From NCBI RefSeq assembly GCF_048128805.1, contig NC_135999.1:15160190-15224189 (forward strand): a stretch of DNA of 64,000 nucleotides, given 5' to 3'. Under the pieces are notes generated by a model. It saw nothing but the letters and a program-made list of their open reading frames with translations, was not told where the DNA came from and ran no database searches. The DNA comes from Centroberyx gerrardi (Eukaryota > Chordata > Actinopteri > Beryciformes > Berycidae). This document shows positions 1 to 11,260 of the stretch, in pieces; position 1 is the first letter of the stretch; each line of letters starts with the position of its first letter. Made by a program: the position numbers and the translations under genes.

Positions 1-1011
1 TGCAGTTGGTAGGAAGAGTAGGAAGGCTTATGTGAAAAGCTGGAAGGTACTAGTAGTATGAACAGTAGGAAGAGTAGGAAGGCTTATATATAAAAGCTGA
101 AAGGTACAAGAAGTATGAATAGTATGAAGAGTGGATATATATTCAGTAGAAAAAACAGAAAATACGAAAGTGACAAGTAATAATGTTAGAAATGTACTAA
201 AAGTAATAATACTAAGAAGTAAAAAAGGTATGAAAATATGTAAAAGACATGTTGAAATGGAGAAGAGTGAAATAAGCACAAGAGCTGCATGTGTAAGAGA
301 GCAGCAGAGCAGCAGAAACTACTGTGAAAAAGAGTGGAACACTACTGTCAAACAAACGTTAATATCTCAAAAACTATACATCGCATCGCTTATATATTGA
401 CATTGTGAGTGAGAGCAGAAGCAGCTGAAGGGTTTGATGTATAATATGTGTATGTAGTGTTAAAGTTGTGTGAACTGTCACAGTTTTAAAATGTGTGAAT
501 TTAGTAAAAAGTACAGCCTGTAAAGTCTGCTAGAGTGAATTGTGACATCACGCACTCTAGCGTAGCTCCATAGGCTGCCATTATAAAGGTTGAAAAAAGT
601 ATAAAACTTAAACTGCGATTACTCAAAAAGTACAAAAGGTATAAAAAAAGCTGAATTAAAGTGATAAAGTACTAAAAGTGGTGACCCGTTTAAAGTTTGA
701 ATGAAGTTTCTAGCTTAAAGTATGAAAGAGTAGTTAGAGTTCAAAGAGGGCATGGTTTGAACATTCCGCCCATAGACTTCCATTGTAAAAAAAAGTAGAA
801 AAAAGTAGAATAGTTTAAAAAGTAGAATAGATATCAAAAAGTTGAATACACGCGCCCATGTCCTAAACAAGCTGAACATTTTAAAATTTGAACGGAGTTT
901 CTAGCTAAAAGTATGAAGGAGTAGATAGGTGCCAAAAAAGTGTACGGATTAATAATAATAATAAAGAGCGAGAAGATTATACCTGTGATTGCTGAGTCAG
1001 CAATCACACAA
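1..1011 (+). mobile_element. Right end of an upstream family A Helentron-like element
   Basis: This stretch matches the right end of the transposon block at about 59,260-60,844. It shares the same AT-rich body, the phrase 'gtgtacggattaataat' and a final 25-bp palindrome at 984-1,008. It ends in CACACAA and the kinase unit begins with TTAAAA, the same boundary as at 60,993/60,994. It carries no coding sequence; the open frames in it are chance. An internal hairpin, GCTAGAGTG (529-537) with CACTCTAGC (553-561), encloses a TGACATCA motif and recurs in the other elements. That the rest of the block lies left of the window is inferred from the match. Confidence 0.75.
984..1008. repeat. 3'-terminal palindrome of family A with Maf-type site
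   Basis: A perfect 25-bp palindrome (12-bp arms TGTGATTGCTGA / TCAGCAATCACA around one G) stands three bases before the element boundary. Its centre, 990-1,002, is TGCTGAGTCAGCA, identical to the published T-MARE consensus for Maf-family and CNC-bZIP factors. The right arm is the inverted repeat of the 5' subterminal GTGTGATTGCTGA of family A elements. It occurs once here but four times in tandem at the matching end near 60,816-60,990. Confidence 0.8.
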
Positions 1012-1764
1012 TTAAAAATATATATCAATGTAGCAGTCATGCCACTGAATGACTTATACCAGTTTAACTTGAAACCAACTAGTTCCCTACCTGAAATGAT
1101 TTTTCTTTCAAGATTTTTCTTTCTTTTTTCAGATTTTACATGTAATTGTGTGTTCTTCTCGCTCTATATTATTATTTTTATTCCTTATGTTTTTTCAAAA
1201 TGAATGGTGATTTCTTAATTCTTTTGTCACTTTGTGGTGAGAGTTGGAGCTAACAGTGACTTCAGGGCTGAGTAATGTGACTGTGCCTCCTCAGGCCGTT
1301 ACATAGCCTACTGCATGCAAGGGATGCTGTTCTGACCTACAACCTGCCTGCTCCCATAGTCCACACACCAGCAGCTTCCCACAGCCTGTCTGAGGTAATA
1401 CTGCTTTTATCCACAAGGGGAAGCAAAGCTACTAGTCTGGAGCATGGCAGTGTTATTATCTGGTGCACTGACATATGAGCCTGTCTAACTGACTGAGCTG
1501 TCTAACTGCCTGCCTAACAAATCATCTGTCTAACTGACCTCCTGTCTGACTGACCTGTCTAACCAAACGACTGTCTAACTAAGACCTAACTCACTGACCT
1601 GTCTAACTATAATATTTTACTCTTGTTTTGTTTGTTCAATATCTTTTCATGCTGCACAGTCACACAATCACACGCATTTTGTCCAGAAAATATTCCATAG
1701 TTCAGTTTTATCATTGCAGAGTAAAAAAATCGCTAGGCCTATGTTCTTTTTATGCTTTGTTAAC

Positions 1765-1801
<37 letters not shown>

Positions 1802-2379
1802 GCTGGCAGCTAATGGGGATTCATCAATAAACAACAATAATTAGAATCATTAGGCTACATAGGCTACAATGTGACTGAAACTTCAGATGTAAAATAGATT
1901 TTTTTTTTAAAAAGACAAAAGAAAAAAAGATTATATTAGGCTATATTATAGTGCTTGGTAGCCTGTTTCCTGATAGGCGTGTGATTGCATCTTTATTTTT
2001 GCAGCCCTAGGCTATATGTTATCTGGCATAAGCCCATATGGCTATGAATGCTGTGAAAAGGACTTTTTTTGGGGAAATTTGCATTTTCAACTACAGATTC
2101 CTTCTAAAATATATTCTTTATTTTCACTTTGGTGCTTTATTATTCTCCAAAAACATTATTATTCTCCCTACAACGCCATCATGATCATCATGAATATGGC
2201 AAGATAAAACAATCTTGGTAGAGTAAATTAGCTCTGTAAATGTATTCATTCTCTCGGTATAGACTCTGAGGGGGGTTGATAGAGAAATGGATGATTTTGC
2301 GATAGAGCGTATGTGTTCCCTCCATCTCCTCTGCACCGACACGCCCCTACAGGCCCATGCTGCGCACTGTGGATGCAAG

Positions 2380-2431
<52 letters not shown>

Positions 2432-3050
2432 GTCAAGCCCGCGAGAAGGAGACAGTGCTATACCGGAAGTTAGTAGATTTTGTCTTTAAAAAATAAAAGC
2501 ATTTTATTAGGCTTTACAGAACAACAAAATCTCATCTTTGTACTCTGTCCTCTTCCTTCATTATGTTTGTTATTTATTTACTTTCACTTGATGCTGGAAG
2601 TGACATGTTTATTATTATATGTTAGTGTTTGGCATGTACAGATTAATATTGTTGTTTCTATTTTCACTCACTGTTGAACTCATCAGATGTATAATCCCAA
2701 CTCATCGTTTTTGCACACCTGTAAGTTATACAATAACGAATAAATTAATTATACATGCCTAGTGCGCATTTTCTCCCTCCTTCTGCTGTTGCAGCTGAAG
2801 TGCCACTGTGCCACTTGATTACTAAAGTAAAACAACTGCCAACAAAACACATTTTTCATTGCCTATGGGGTATGTTTGTATTGTATTGTAAGTTGTATTT
2901 ATTTTTACACACCTTCAACCAGAGAGAAAAGTAATCAGGCTTTACTTTGTTTGTGCACTTTATTTTGTAGCCTAGTTAGACTCTTGTTATTGTTTATTTT
3001 CTATTTTATTTTACGCTTACATCCTATTTTTCTTTTTTCCCTGCTGTAAG

Positions 3051-3158
3051 ATGAAGAAGACGAAGAAGTCCAGCTGCTTCTCTGCACTGTGGAACTGGGC
3101 CCGGCGTTGTCCAGCACTCTCCATTTACAGATCATTCATCTCCTTAATGTTGTATTAA
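3051..3158 (+). CDS. Doubtful short plus-strand frame, 35 residues
   Basis: After a pyrimidine-rich run and AG, an ATG opens a frame beginning MKKTKKSSCFSALWNWARR and ending 35 residues later; ATTAAA overlaps the stop. Lysine, aromatic and cysteine residues recall the kinase's own tail, so it might be a relic last exon of a convergent paralogue. Copies are at 13,359-13,466 (Thr to Ala), 23,635-23,742 and 63,069-63,176. Conservation means little between such young copies. Confidence 0.15.
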   Translation: MKKTKKSSCFSALWNWARRCPALSIYRSFISLMLY

Positions 3159-3427
3159 ACTTTGACTTATTTGTTTCCAAGCTTGTCTTTCAGGTGGAGT
3201 TCCAGCTCATCCAGACGCCCCATGAAGGATTATTAAATGGATGCAGAGTGACCAGAGCACCAGGATCCAGGGACCAAGCTAGAGTCAGAGCTCTAGAGAG
3301 CTCTACATCTATATGTTAACATCTCAAAAAACATCTTTTAGCACTCACAACAGCTGCAGACACTACTGCTGTCGTTTACGTTGTCGTAAAAGATGACCCT
3401 TTCTAGTTCCAGTTAATTTCAAGTCAA

Positions 3428-3433
3428 TTTATT
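3428..3433 (-). terminator. Poly(A) signal, kinase unit 1
   Basis: AATAAA on the minus strand, about 115 bases after the TAG of the last alternative exon. It is the first canonical signal I noticed downstream on this strand. No AATAAA is seen just after exon 9. Confidence 0.45.
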
Positions 3434-3545
3434 AATAACACAACAAAATGATGTCATACATTGTGTAATACAGTAGGTGCTGGGACAAATGGCCAGATGG
3501 ACAGCAATGTGGACAATGGCAATGAGGCAGAGACGTCTACAGGAA

Positions 3546-4978
3546 CTAGAGCAGCACCCAAATCCACCGGCAGGTAGAAACACAGCGTTGGTCTGAAAGA
3601 GAGGAGAGACAAGCAGTCAGACACACACACTCAGAGAGACATACTGAGCCTGATGTGCTGTCTAAGCTAAGGTAGGAGAAGACGCTGCTGGGCTCGGTCA
3701 CATGACAGTGAGAATAAACAGTTTTCATTTGAGGTCATTCAGCCTCAAATGAAAAGTAAATCCGCCATGTTTGTTTTTGTTCTATCCTATCCAATGTTAG
3801 ATGTTAGACTTAGAGGAAAATAATTACAACTATCCCTTAATATGGTTTAAGCTTGAAGCCCAGTTGATGTAAATCAAGTCTCCACTTTGGAGCCAGGCTC
3901 TTAAAAAATACTATAATGTGGCTCCTGACCAGCAGTTTAAGAATCACTGCTCTAATGTAATGGCCATTACACCCTACAGTCAGAGATGGACTGGAATCAA
4001 AAATTGGCTCTGGACTTTTGTCAAGACCAGCCCACCACAATCGGCCGGACACCAACCATCCTTACTGGCGATTTACGAGTCTCTGGCCTCTCTTTATTGC
4101 TCTATTGTAAGTCGTTAAGTAGAGATGTTTGAAATAAGTAGAGATGGTTGAATAGACAATGTACTCACAGGCATAAAAGGCTGCCTGGCTGTGGATGAAT
4201 TGGCCCGCTTCTTCCATGAAGACAAACATGCGAAGGCAACCTGTAGACAGAGACAGAGAGGACACACTTGATGATTCATAACTGAAACTTAGACACATCA
4301 CATTATGTTCATTCTACAGTAAGGTAGAGATGGTTGAACAGACAATATACTCAGATTAATAAAGTCACAGAGGAATTACTAAGACATGTAAACCAAGAAC
4401 GCCCAAAATATAGTGTACCTTATTATAGGAGCAGCTTTCTCAGCTTCTATTCACTGTTCTTCTCCTCCTCTTCAGCTCCAGATCCTTCGTCCACTGTTCT
4501 GTTCTTTTACTCATCTCACATTCTCAATCTGCTCCGCTGCACAGCTAGGCTACATTTTCAACTGTTGCACTGTCGTCAAACTTGAGTACACAATTGCTGT
4601 GCCCACTTTCTATCGGTGCCATCCTTGCACCAGAAAGTTTTCTTCACCACTGGGTGGGACGAGTGAAGCAATTAATATCAACAGGGGGGCTCTCCTCCTG
4701 TTGCTGACACACCTTGGCTCTGTCCTCCTACACAACAAATGTACAAAGTTAGGTTTTAGCCCCAACTACACTTGTATTTGCTAGCTAAAATTGGCTCCCA
4801 CTCTATGTGTCTGAAAGCTGGCATCGTTGTAAAATAAAGCATGAAATCTAAGATATGTTGTTTTTTTTTTATGTATTATTGTGACTTAATGTAATTACAG
4901 TGTCTCCAGCTAGAATGCTGAATCAAATCAATGCTGAATTATTAGCCAGCTGCACTATGTGTCGGGCACACTCACCTA

Positions 4979-5023
<45 letters not shown>

Positions 5024-5372
5024 CTCTCCTCTCTCTCTGTCGCTCTCACAGGCCCACAGATAGAGCGGTCCATGTGGAATTCTCCTGGTAGTCTCCTCTG
5101 GAACAGGACCCCTCCATGGATGTCTTCTTCCAGCATAATCTGCACACACACACAGCATACGCCCCTCATCTCCCTCCCTCCCTCCCTCCTCCCCAGCAGG
5201 CAACCCAACAAACAAACAATAACGTACCGGTGGCCAAACCTGTGTGTGTGTGTTGGGAATTGTCCACCGGTGACAAGTTGACAAGCTAAAAACGCTTGCC
5301 AGCCATGATTTGTTGGTTAATACTTACCTGAAACCTGGGATGGGGGGGGAAGTGGAAGCGGGAAAAGATCAT
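3546..5372 (-). CDS. Alternative 3' exons of kinase copy 1 (second C-terminus)
   Basis: Four exon-like pieces lie downstream of exon 9: 5,328-5,372, 5,050-5,139, 4,169-4,240, and 3,546-3,592 with stop TAG. Each has an AG acceptor and the internal ones a GT donor. All have phase 1, like the end of exon 8. Joining exon 8 directly to them, skipping exon 9, stays open for 84 codons (about 684 residues in all). The new tail includes LFPLPLPPPSQ, YAGRRHPWRGPVPEETTRR, MFVFMEEAGQFIHSQAAFYA and ends RCVSTCRWIWVLL. A poly(A) signal follows at 3,428-3,433. If exon 9 is included these would be 3' untranslated exons, because exon 9 has its own stop; exon 9 also has a donor-like site (boundary at 5,543). 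The phase agreement is seen; the isoform is inferred. I recognise no domain in this tail. Confidence 0.45.
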
Positions 5373-5581
5373 CTACATTGCAAAAAAACAAAAATAATTA
5401 ATAATTATTTAGCATATTCGAATATTCTACATTTGTCTTATCATTATCGATCATTAGAATTTTCATAACATTTCTGATCAATCAGAGTGGGTGGGGAAGG
5501 TTGAAGTTTCGGTCCAAGACAGACAACTGAATGTGAACATACCTCCATTGTTGCCTGTTTGTGTGGACAGGCGGAGAGTCT

Positions 5582-8500
5582 TTATATTTCTTCACTGTGC
5601 TTTGCTGGGGGGAAGCAGCAGGTGAAGCAGCGCCTGATGGCCTTCATAGCTCTGCGGAAGGCACCTTTGATTCCCTTCTTCTTCTTCTTCTTTTTCTTTT
5701 CCTCCACAGGCTCCACCTCATTTCCTGACAAAAGAAAAAAATACATTATATCAATATGTTCTCCATGTGATTTTGTAAATGTGCACAGTGAGAATCCTTT
5801 CACTTGATGTCAGTCTACACTGTTGATATAAATCTATCAAACATCGAGAGTTCTCACCACTGTCAGCCAGAGGATCCGCAGGTTCCTCCACGGGCCGGTC
5901 AGTGGCGTCCAGAGCGCCATGCCTAGCTGATGACATCACCGCTGGCTCTTCCTTGACCGCGGGTGATGATGTCACAGCCGCTGCCTCTCTGTCGCTGGGC
6001 GCTGGTGGCACCGCGCCGCCTCTGTCTCTCTGTTCCTGGCACAGAAAGCTGTGCAGCTGCTTTGTCACAGCTGCGGCCATGTCCTTCCTGACGCTCAGGA
6101 TTGCCTGGGTGTTGCTGTCTTCAGGCTCCAGGCTCAGGACTGTTGACAGTGACAGCACGTTGGCCAAAGATATGCACTTATCCACCATAGTGCCTGGTGC
6201 GTTAAAACCCTCGTCTTGTGCTGTCTTGGCCAATTCCATGAAGGTGCTGTCCACCAGTTGTATGGCCAAAGCGGAGGGCGAGTTGGTCTCCAAATCGGCC
6301 TGGTTGGTCACACACACCTTCAATAAAAACAACAACAAAACAAGCAAGACACAGCAAGTTGAGTGATGAGATTTTGACAGATTTTATAGGCCAGCCTCTT
6401 TATCATTTATTACACCAGCTGATTCTGGTGCCATGTTGAAAAGACCGAATATACAGCAAAAACTGTTGGCTCTAGCCCTATTTCTTCAACCTACCTTGCT
6501 CTCATCTGTGCTGAAGAACTCCGTCATGGCGTTGTTGATGAGGTCCAGCACAGGCTGGACGCAGGAAGGCACCATGGCGGAGGAGAAGTGCCGAGACGGC
6601 CTCTTCACTTTTGGATCCTGCTTCCTGACGTCGTCTTGTGCCGACTCAGGTGTATCCACCAAGAGCTGTTCCTTGTCACTGGTCAGCTCGGTGGCGTTCT
6701 GGACGCTGTTCTCTGAGACCACCCAGCCAGAGGGGCTCCTCTTTGTCATGTGGTCGAAGATGACATTGATAATCTGGTAGCCATAAGGTTCCAGCTGGGA
6801 GGATTCGGGGTCCTCGACCGTTTCAGATACCTGTTTTTCTCCTCTCTGCCGGGAAGAGGCTGTATGATTGACGGCATCCACCACTAAATCTTCAGGAGTC
6901 TGATGCAGTGACATCCTGCGGGCCTCGACATCCTTTTGGACCATCTCCTGGATCTCTGGGATGAATCTATACAGGAGACAGCAGAACAGAAAGTGGCTCA
7001 TTTGTTCCAGTTTAAGAAAGGAGATGGTCTTCTCCTTCACTTTCTCTTTACCCCTGGTAACAGCAAGCAAATAGTACTGGACCAGAGCTGCATTACAGTT
7101 TCAAATGACTCTGTTTATTTTTCTGAGATTGCCTGAAAAACACTTAATGTACAAAGATGGCTGGCTCCTGGTTTGTCTCATAGTATAAAGTGTACAAATG
7201 ATGATATCCACCCTTAGCTGTGTGGAAATGATTGGAAACAATGTGTGCCCTTTGCATTGTGGGATTGGCCTGGAGGACCAAATGATGTCACTTCAGGAGG
7301 CAACCATCTTTATACACCTGGCCCACTGGATTTCCCCAAATATTATTTGTAGTGTTTTACATCTTGGCCAGACAGTTGTTGTTGTGTTTTTGCTGAGGCT
7401 AGTTACCAGTTACAGCTGACACATCTGACTGACTAAAGGTTTAAAGGAAAGGCTATGAAAGTCAAGATTGGTGCACACAGTTGAGCCACCAGTTAACTTG
7501 GTGTTTGCACCATGTCTTGTCTATGACAACACTAAACAGCAGCATTAGTAGTGAAGGTCCATCAGCTGTGAGACACAGTGATAATACAGTGATACATCCT
7601 TCAGTTCAGGATGTCTCTCCAAAAACTCAACTCAAACACTCAAACACCAACAGTAACTGTAACAGTAACTCTCTCCTCCCCCTCCGTCCCCACAGAGCCC
7701 CATGTCACAGCCTACTCACATTTCAGGGAACCCGTCTCCGGTGAAATATTCATGGTTCATCATCCCAGAGCAGCTTGGCCTGTTCGCAGGATCCATCTGG
7801 AGACTTGACTGAAAAACAGCATGACTCTTTTAACTCTTCTTCACATTGTTTAAAATAGGAAAGATACAACTCACAGAGACAGATGCATTACGCAGCACCA
7901 GAAAGAGTTAGTTTGTAACCCTAACACAAGATTCTGTAATGAAATAACTTTAATAATAACCTACAAGGAGAACCCATGGTAAAAGACAGACATTAATAAT
8001 CCTGAGGTTAGACAATGTACAGCAGTGTTTATTTCTATGCATGGTAGAAAAGCCAATGAAAACAGCATCTAGACCATGTTCTACTGAAACTCAAATCTAA
8101 AGATAAATGTAATAGTTATAGGACCACACTGTGTGATCAGTGGCTGCCCAGTTGTGCAGAAGAGAGCACACTTACTTCCACCAGGTCAGCCAACAGGGGG
8201 TCGTGCAGGCCGTACTTCCTCCTGAGGTCTTTGGGCAGCTCCACCTCAGGCAGGCTGAATGAAGTATAGTTGGGGTTATCCGAAAACATCTGCATTTGGC
8301 CAGGGGTCAGCGGTCCTGGCATGACAAGAAAGAAAAACCCAACAATGATCATATAAACTGAACACTTCTCTGACACATAATGTCATATTGAAAGTGAACC
8401 ACGACCCTTAACTCCAGGATAGTGGACTGTTTATTTGATTTGCACATCGTTGCAGCAGAAGAACAGAAAGTCAGAGAAAACACCTTTCCTCATCATTAGT

Positions 8501-10577
8501 TGAGCACCATAGACGACTTACCACTTGAGATATACAGTAGGTACAGATATACAGTAGGTACATATACATAAGATTACATGGTGATGGGCATTTTTGTCTC
8601 TTTGCCACCTACATTCTCACAATAACAAAATCCTAGCAGGCATGTTGGCCTATTGATAGCAGTGTGATGAAGCTAGTGAACAGACCTATTTTTCAAATGA
8701 TTTTGCGCTTCTTCTGCAGTTTAAAGGTATGATCACAGAGCATAGTCTGCCGCTGTACTGGGGGATAATAAAGTTATCTACTGCTGTTATTTTACCAACG
8801 TCGGTGATCTTTATTGTCCAAGTCCATTTCCCACCACTGATGAACACACGCACCTACCCATACATCTGCACGTTTCCATGCACACACTCCTGAGGCGGGG
8901 GACTACTTACCCACTTTCCTGACAATCTGATGCAGCTGATCGATCTCTGTGTCTCCATACAGGAACACGCCACATCTGGCCATGATCAGGATGGTACAGC
9001 CGATGGCCCACACATCCACAGGTCTGAAGGAGAGGGGAGAGAGCAGACAGAGAAACACCTTAAGAACCCAGATAGGAATACACTAAAGTGCATACACTAC
9101 ATCCTGGTTGGCTGTGAAACCAGCCAACAGGCTCTGAGAATATGAGAGCAAATACATCAATTACATGTATAGGGATATTTGGAGTTACTACCATCTTTTT
9201 TTTTCCAATCTAATCTTTTCAGTCAAGTGTCTCTGTGTCAAAAACTAGAATGAATTGCTTGACATTGTTACTAATTATCCATAATCATACACTGACTGTG
9301 TGTTTTTTGATGTATACTTATTTTTCAATGCAAACACAAAGACTAAATCTAGCATCTAGGTTTATCATGTTGGAAAAGCGACAACTAAAGAAATAATGTT
9401 GACAGGCCTCTGTACATCTAAGAGTTTTGATTTGAAGATACCCACTTGCTGTACATCCTGTCTCCCACCAGCAGCTCTGGGGCTTTGTACCACAGAGTGA
9501 CCACATGGCTGCTGAGAGGAACTTTGGTCTCCGGCAGTGTGCGGGCGAAGCCAAAGTCACACAGCTTGATCACACCTGAGCTTGTGACCAGTATGTTGTC
9601 TGGCTTGATGTCTCTGTGAACGATCTGGAGGTGGAGAAAATAGTTTGAGAGAGGACCAACAAAACAACACCTTTAGCAGTAATGAAAGCAAAGCAATGTT
9701 CAGCTCTTTTCAGTAATATTTACATTGTTGGTATGCAGGTAGTCGACAGCTCTCAGGATCTGGAAGGTGTGCTTCCTGATGCTTGTCTTCTGCAGGCCTT
9801 GAGGCTCCCTCGCCACCTCCTCCACAAGGCAGCGGTCGACAAATTCAAACACTGCATGCAGGTGGCCGTCATGCTTGAACACATCCTGCATCCGCACCAG
9901 GTTCTCATGGCGGCATTGCTGTTCAACAGTAAGACACTCAAGTTGAATCACCGACATACTGTTTCAACTTTTAGCAACAATTCACTGCACTTCAAAACTC
10001 CTAGCTACAACAAAGGGGCTTCATGATGAACTATCGCTGAGTTTGGATAAATTTAGCCGTGTGGTTCAAAAGTGGACAACAAGGTGATGTCACCCTGGAC
10101 TCTTTCCTAATCCTCCTCAAAACTGTCAGTGATGAACAGCAGTTCAGGTTTTCTCAGCTCAGGATACAAATAAAGCATTTGGTCTCACTGTGACACATGA
10201 AACCATATTTCTACACTAATATAGGACTCAATATATACTCTACACTTACAAACAACAACATGATAAAACATGACAGCAGATGAATCAAAAACAGGGTGAC
10301 ATGAGAATAAAGCAGAATAATAAATCAAATACACAAACCTATCTGTAAAAATGTGTTTTATCAGTATTAGAAACACTTTTGGGTCCTGAGCCATATCTTA
10401 AGAAATCCTTACCACCAGCAGCTTGATTTCTCTCTCTAAAGTCCAGCTCACTACTTGTTCCGACGAATGTAGATACTTCTTGACAGCCACAATGTCTTTT
10501 GACTGCCTGTGTTGACATTTGTAAACTTGGCCGTAGCTGCCTTCACCGAGCAGAGCTAGCTTCAGGTAATTATCCAT
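5582..10577 (-). CDS. CDKL-type protein kinase with long C-terminal extension, copy 1 (9 coding exons)
   Basis: Exons in transcript order: 10,413-10,577 (ATG at 10,575-10,577; non-coding part to 10,592), 9,724-9,918, 9,446-9,624, 8,911-9,023, 8,176-8,315, 7,720-7,796, 6,495-6,966, 5,858-6,317, 5,582-5,724 (TAA). All boundaries are AG/GT and phases agree, giving 647 residues. The start has a strong context (AGAAGATGG). Residues 1-289 are a CMGC kinase domain closest to CDKL kinases: GEGSYGQV (11-18), [13 protein letters not shown] (123-130), DFG (143-145), APE (168-170), DVWAIG, and MDPANRPSC near its end. The T-x-Y motif usual in CDKL activation loops is absent, replaced by [11 protein letters not shown]. 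Residues 290-600 match no domain I recognise. The tail (601-647) has eight lysines, then [20 protein letters not shown], which suggests membrane association (basic patch, cysteines that could be acylated). CDKL membership is from recall of the family; substrate is unknown. Confidence 0.85.
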
Positions 10578-10595
10578 CTTCTGTCTCTGGGTCTG

Positions 10596-10598
<3 letters not shown>

Positions 10599-10630
<32 letters not shown>
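10599..10630. repeat. CA microsatellite next to first coding exon
   Basis: CA tract in the intron just before the first coding exon's acceptor (TG tract plus TTTTCCAG on the gene strand). It is longer in copy 2 (20,911-20,948) and intermediate in copy 3 (30,789-30,824). It forms part of the acceptor's pyrimidine/TG-rich region, so length could affect splicing. Confidence 0.85.
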
Positions 10631-10632
<2 letters not shown>

Positions 10633-11083
10633 GGCATAAACAGCTTGCAAGACATAGCAAGTACTAGAGAAATCACTATATTTGAGAAAATGCAGTCAAA
10701 TCAGAAAGGGTTTGACAGGATCAAGTCCAGGTGTCAAACCAGACTTCATGCAGTTAACATACAGAAAGCATTAGCTAGAGACATTTTATTGACTCATAGC
10801 AGGCTATTTACTGCTGAGACTCCAATACAACAAGGCTACATTTGAAGACTAATATGTTCTACAGGTGAATATTATATTATATTCATCAAATAACCTATTT
10901 CACTTTGAGTTGGGTCTATGAGGGGATTACTAATCACACTGCATCCTTCTGTGCAGATATCCGTGCAGTTTACAGTAATCTTAACAGTTTAACACGTTGG
11001 TATCATAATGTACAGTAAGTAAAACGGAGCAGTTTTTACCTGCTGACAGATTTGTTCTTGAAAGTAAATCCTATCAAACTTAC

Positions 11084-11260
11084 CTGTGAAAATCATGTAG
11101 AAAGTGACGCATGAACGGCATGAAAGTGTACCTCAACTCCAAACTCGGGGTTTGCGTCACAAATGCGCTTTGCGTCACAATTCAGCGGTGGCTGCATGGG
11201 CCGCCATGGGCAGGTCCCTCTGTCACCATGGCAACGGAGCCGCCATTAATCCAATGTGTT
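11084..11260 (-). promoter_or_regulatory. Promoter and first non-coding exon, kinase copy 1
   Basis: A splice donor (CACAG/GTAAG on the minus strand; exon edge 11,084) marks the end of a 5' untranslated exon. Upstream lie two direct copies of TTTGCGTCACAA (11,151-11,162 and 11,169-11,180) and a GTGACGCAT (11,104-11,112), which resemble CRE/bZIP sites. GTCACCATGGCAAC at 11,222-11,235 fits the RFX X-box consensus. RFX factors control ciliary genes, and CDKL kinases are known to act in cilia, so motif and gene type agree. The transcription start is not known; no clear TATA box is seen. Confidence 0.6.

Noticed and set aside
2287-2496. Frames with Arg-Glu repeats in each unit
   Set aside because: Produced by the GA microsatellite, whose length differs between units and changes the frame.
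2480-2677. 65-codon plus-strand frame repeated in every unit
   Set aside because: Repeated only because the units are near identical; hydrophobic AT-rich composition, no motif, and begins without a proper start.
5902-6366. Plus-strand 154-codon frame
   Set aside because: Antisense shadow of kinase exon 8, whose splice sites and phase fit the minus-strand gene.
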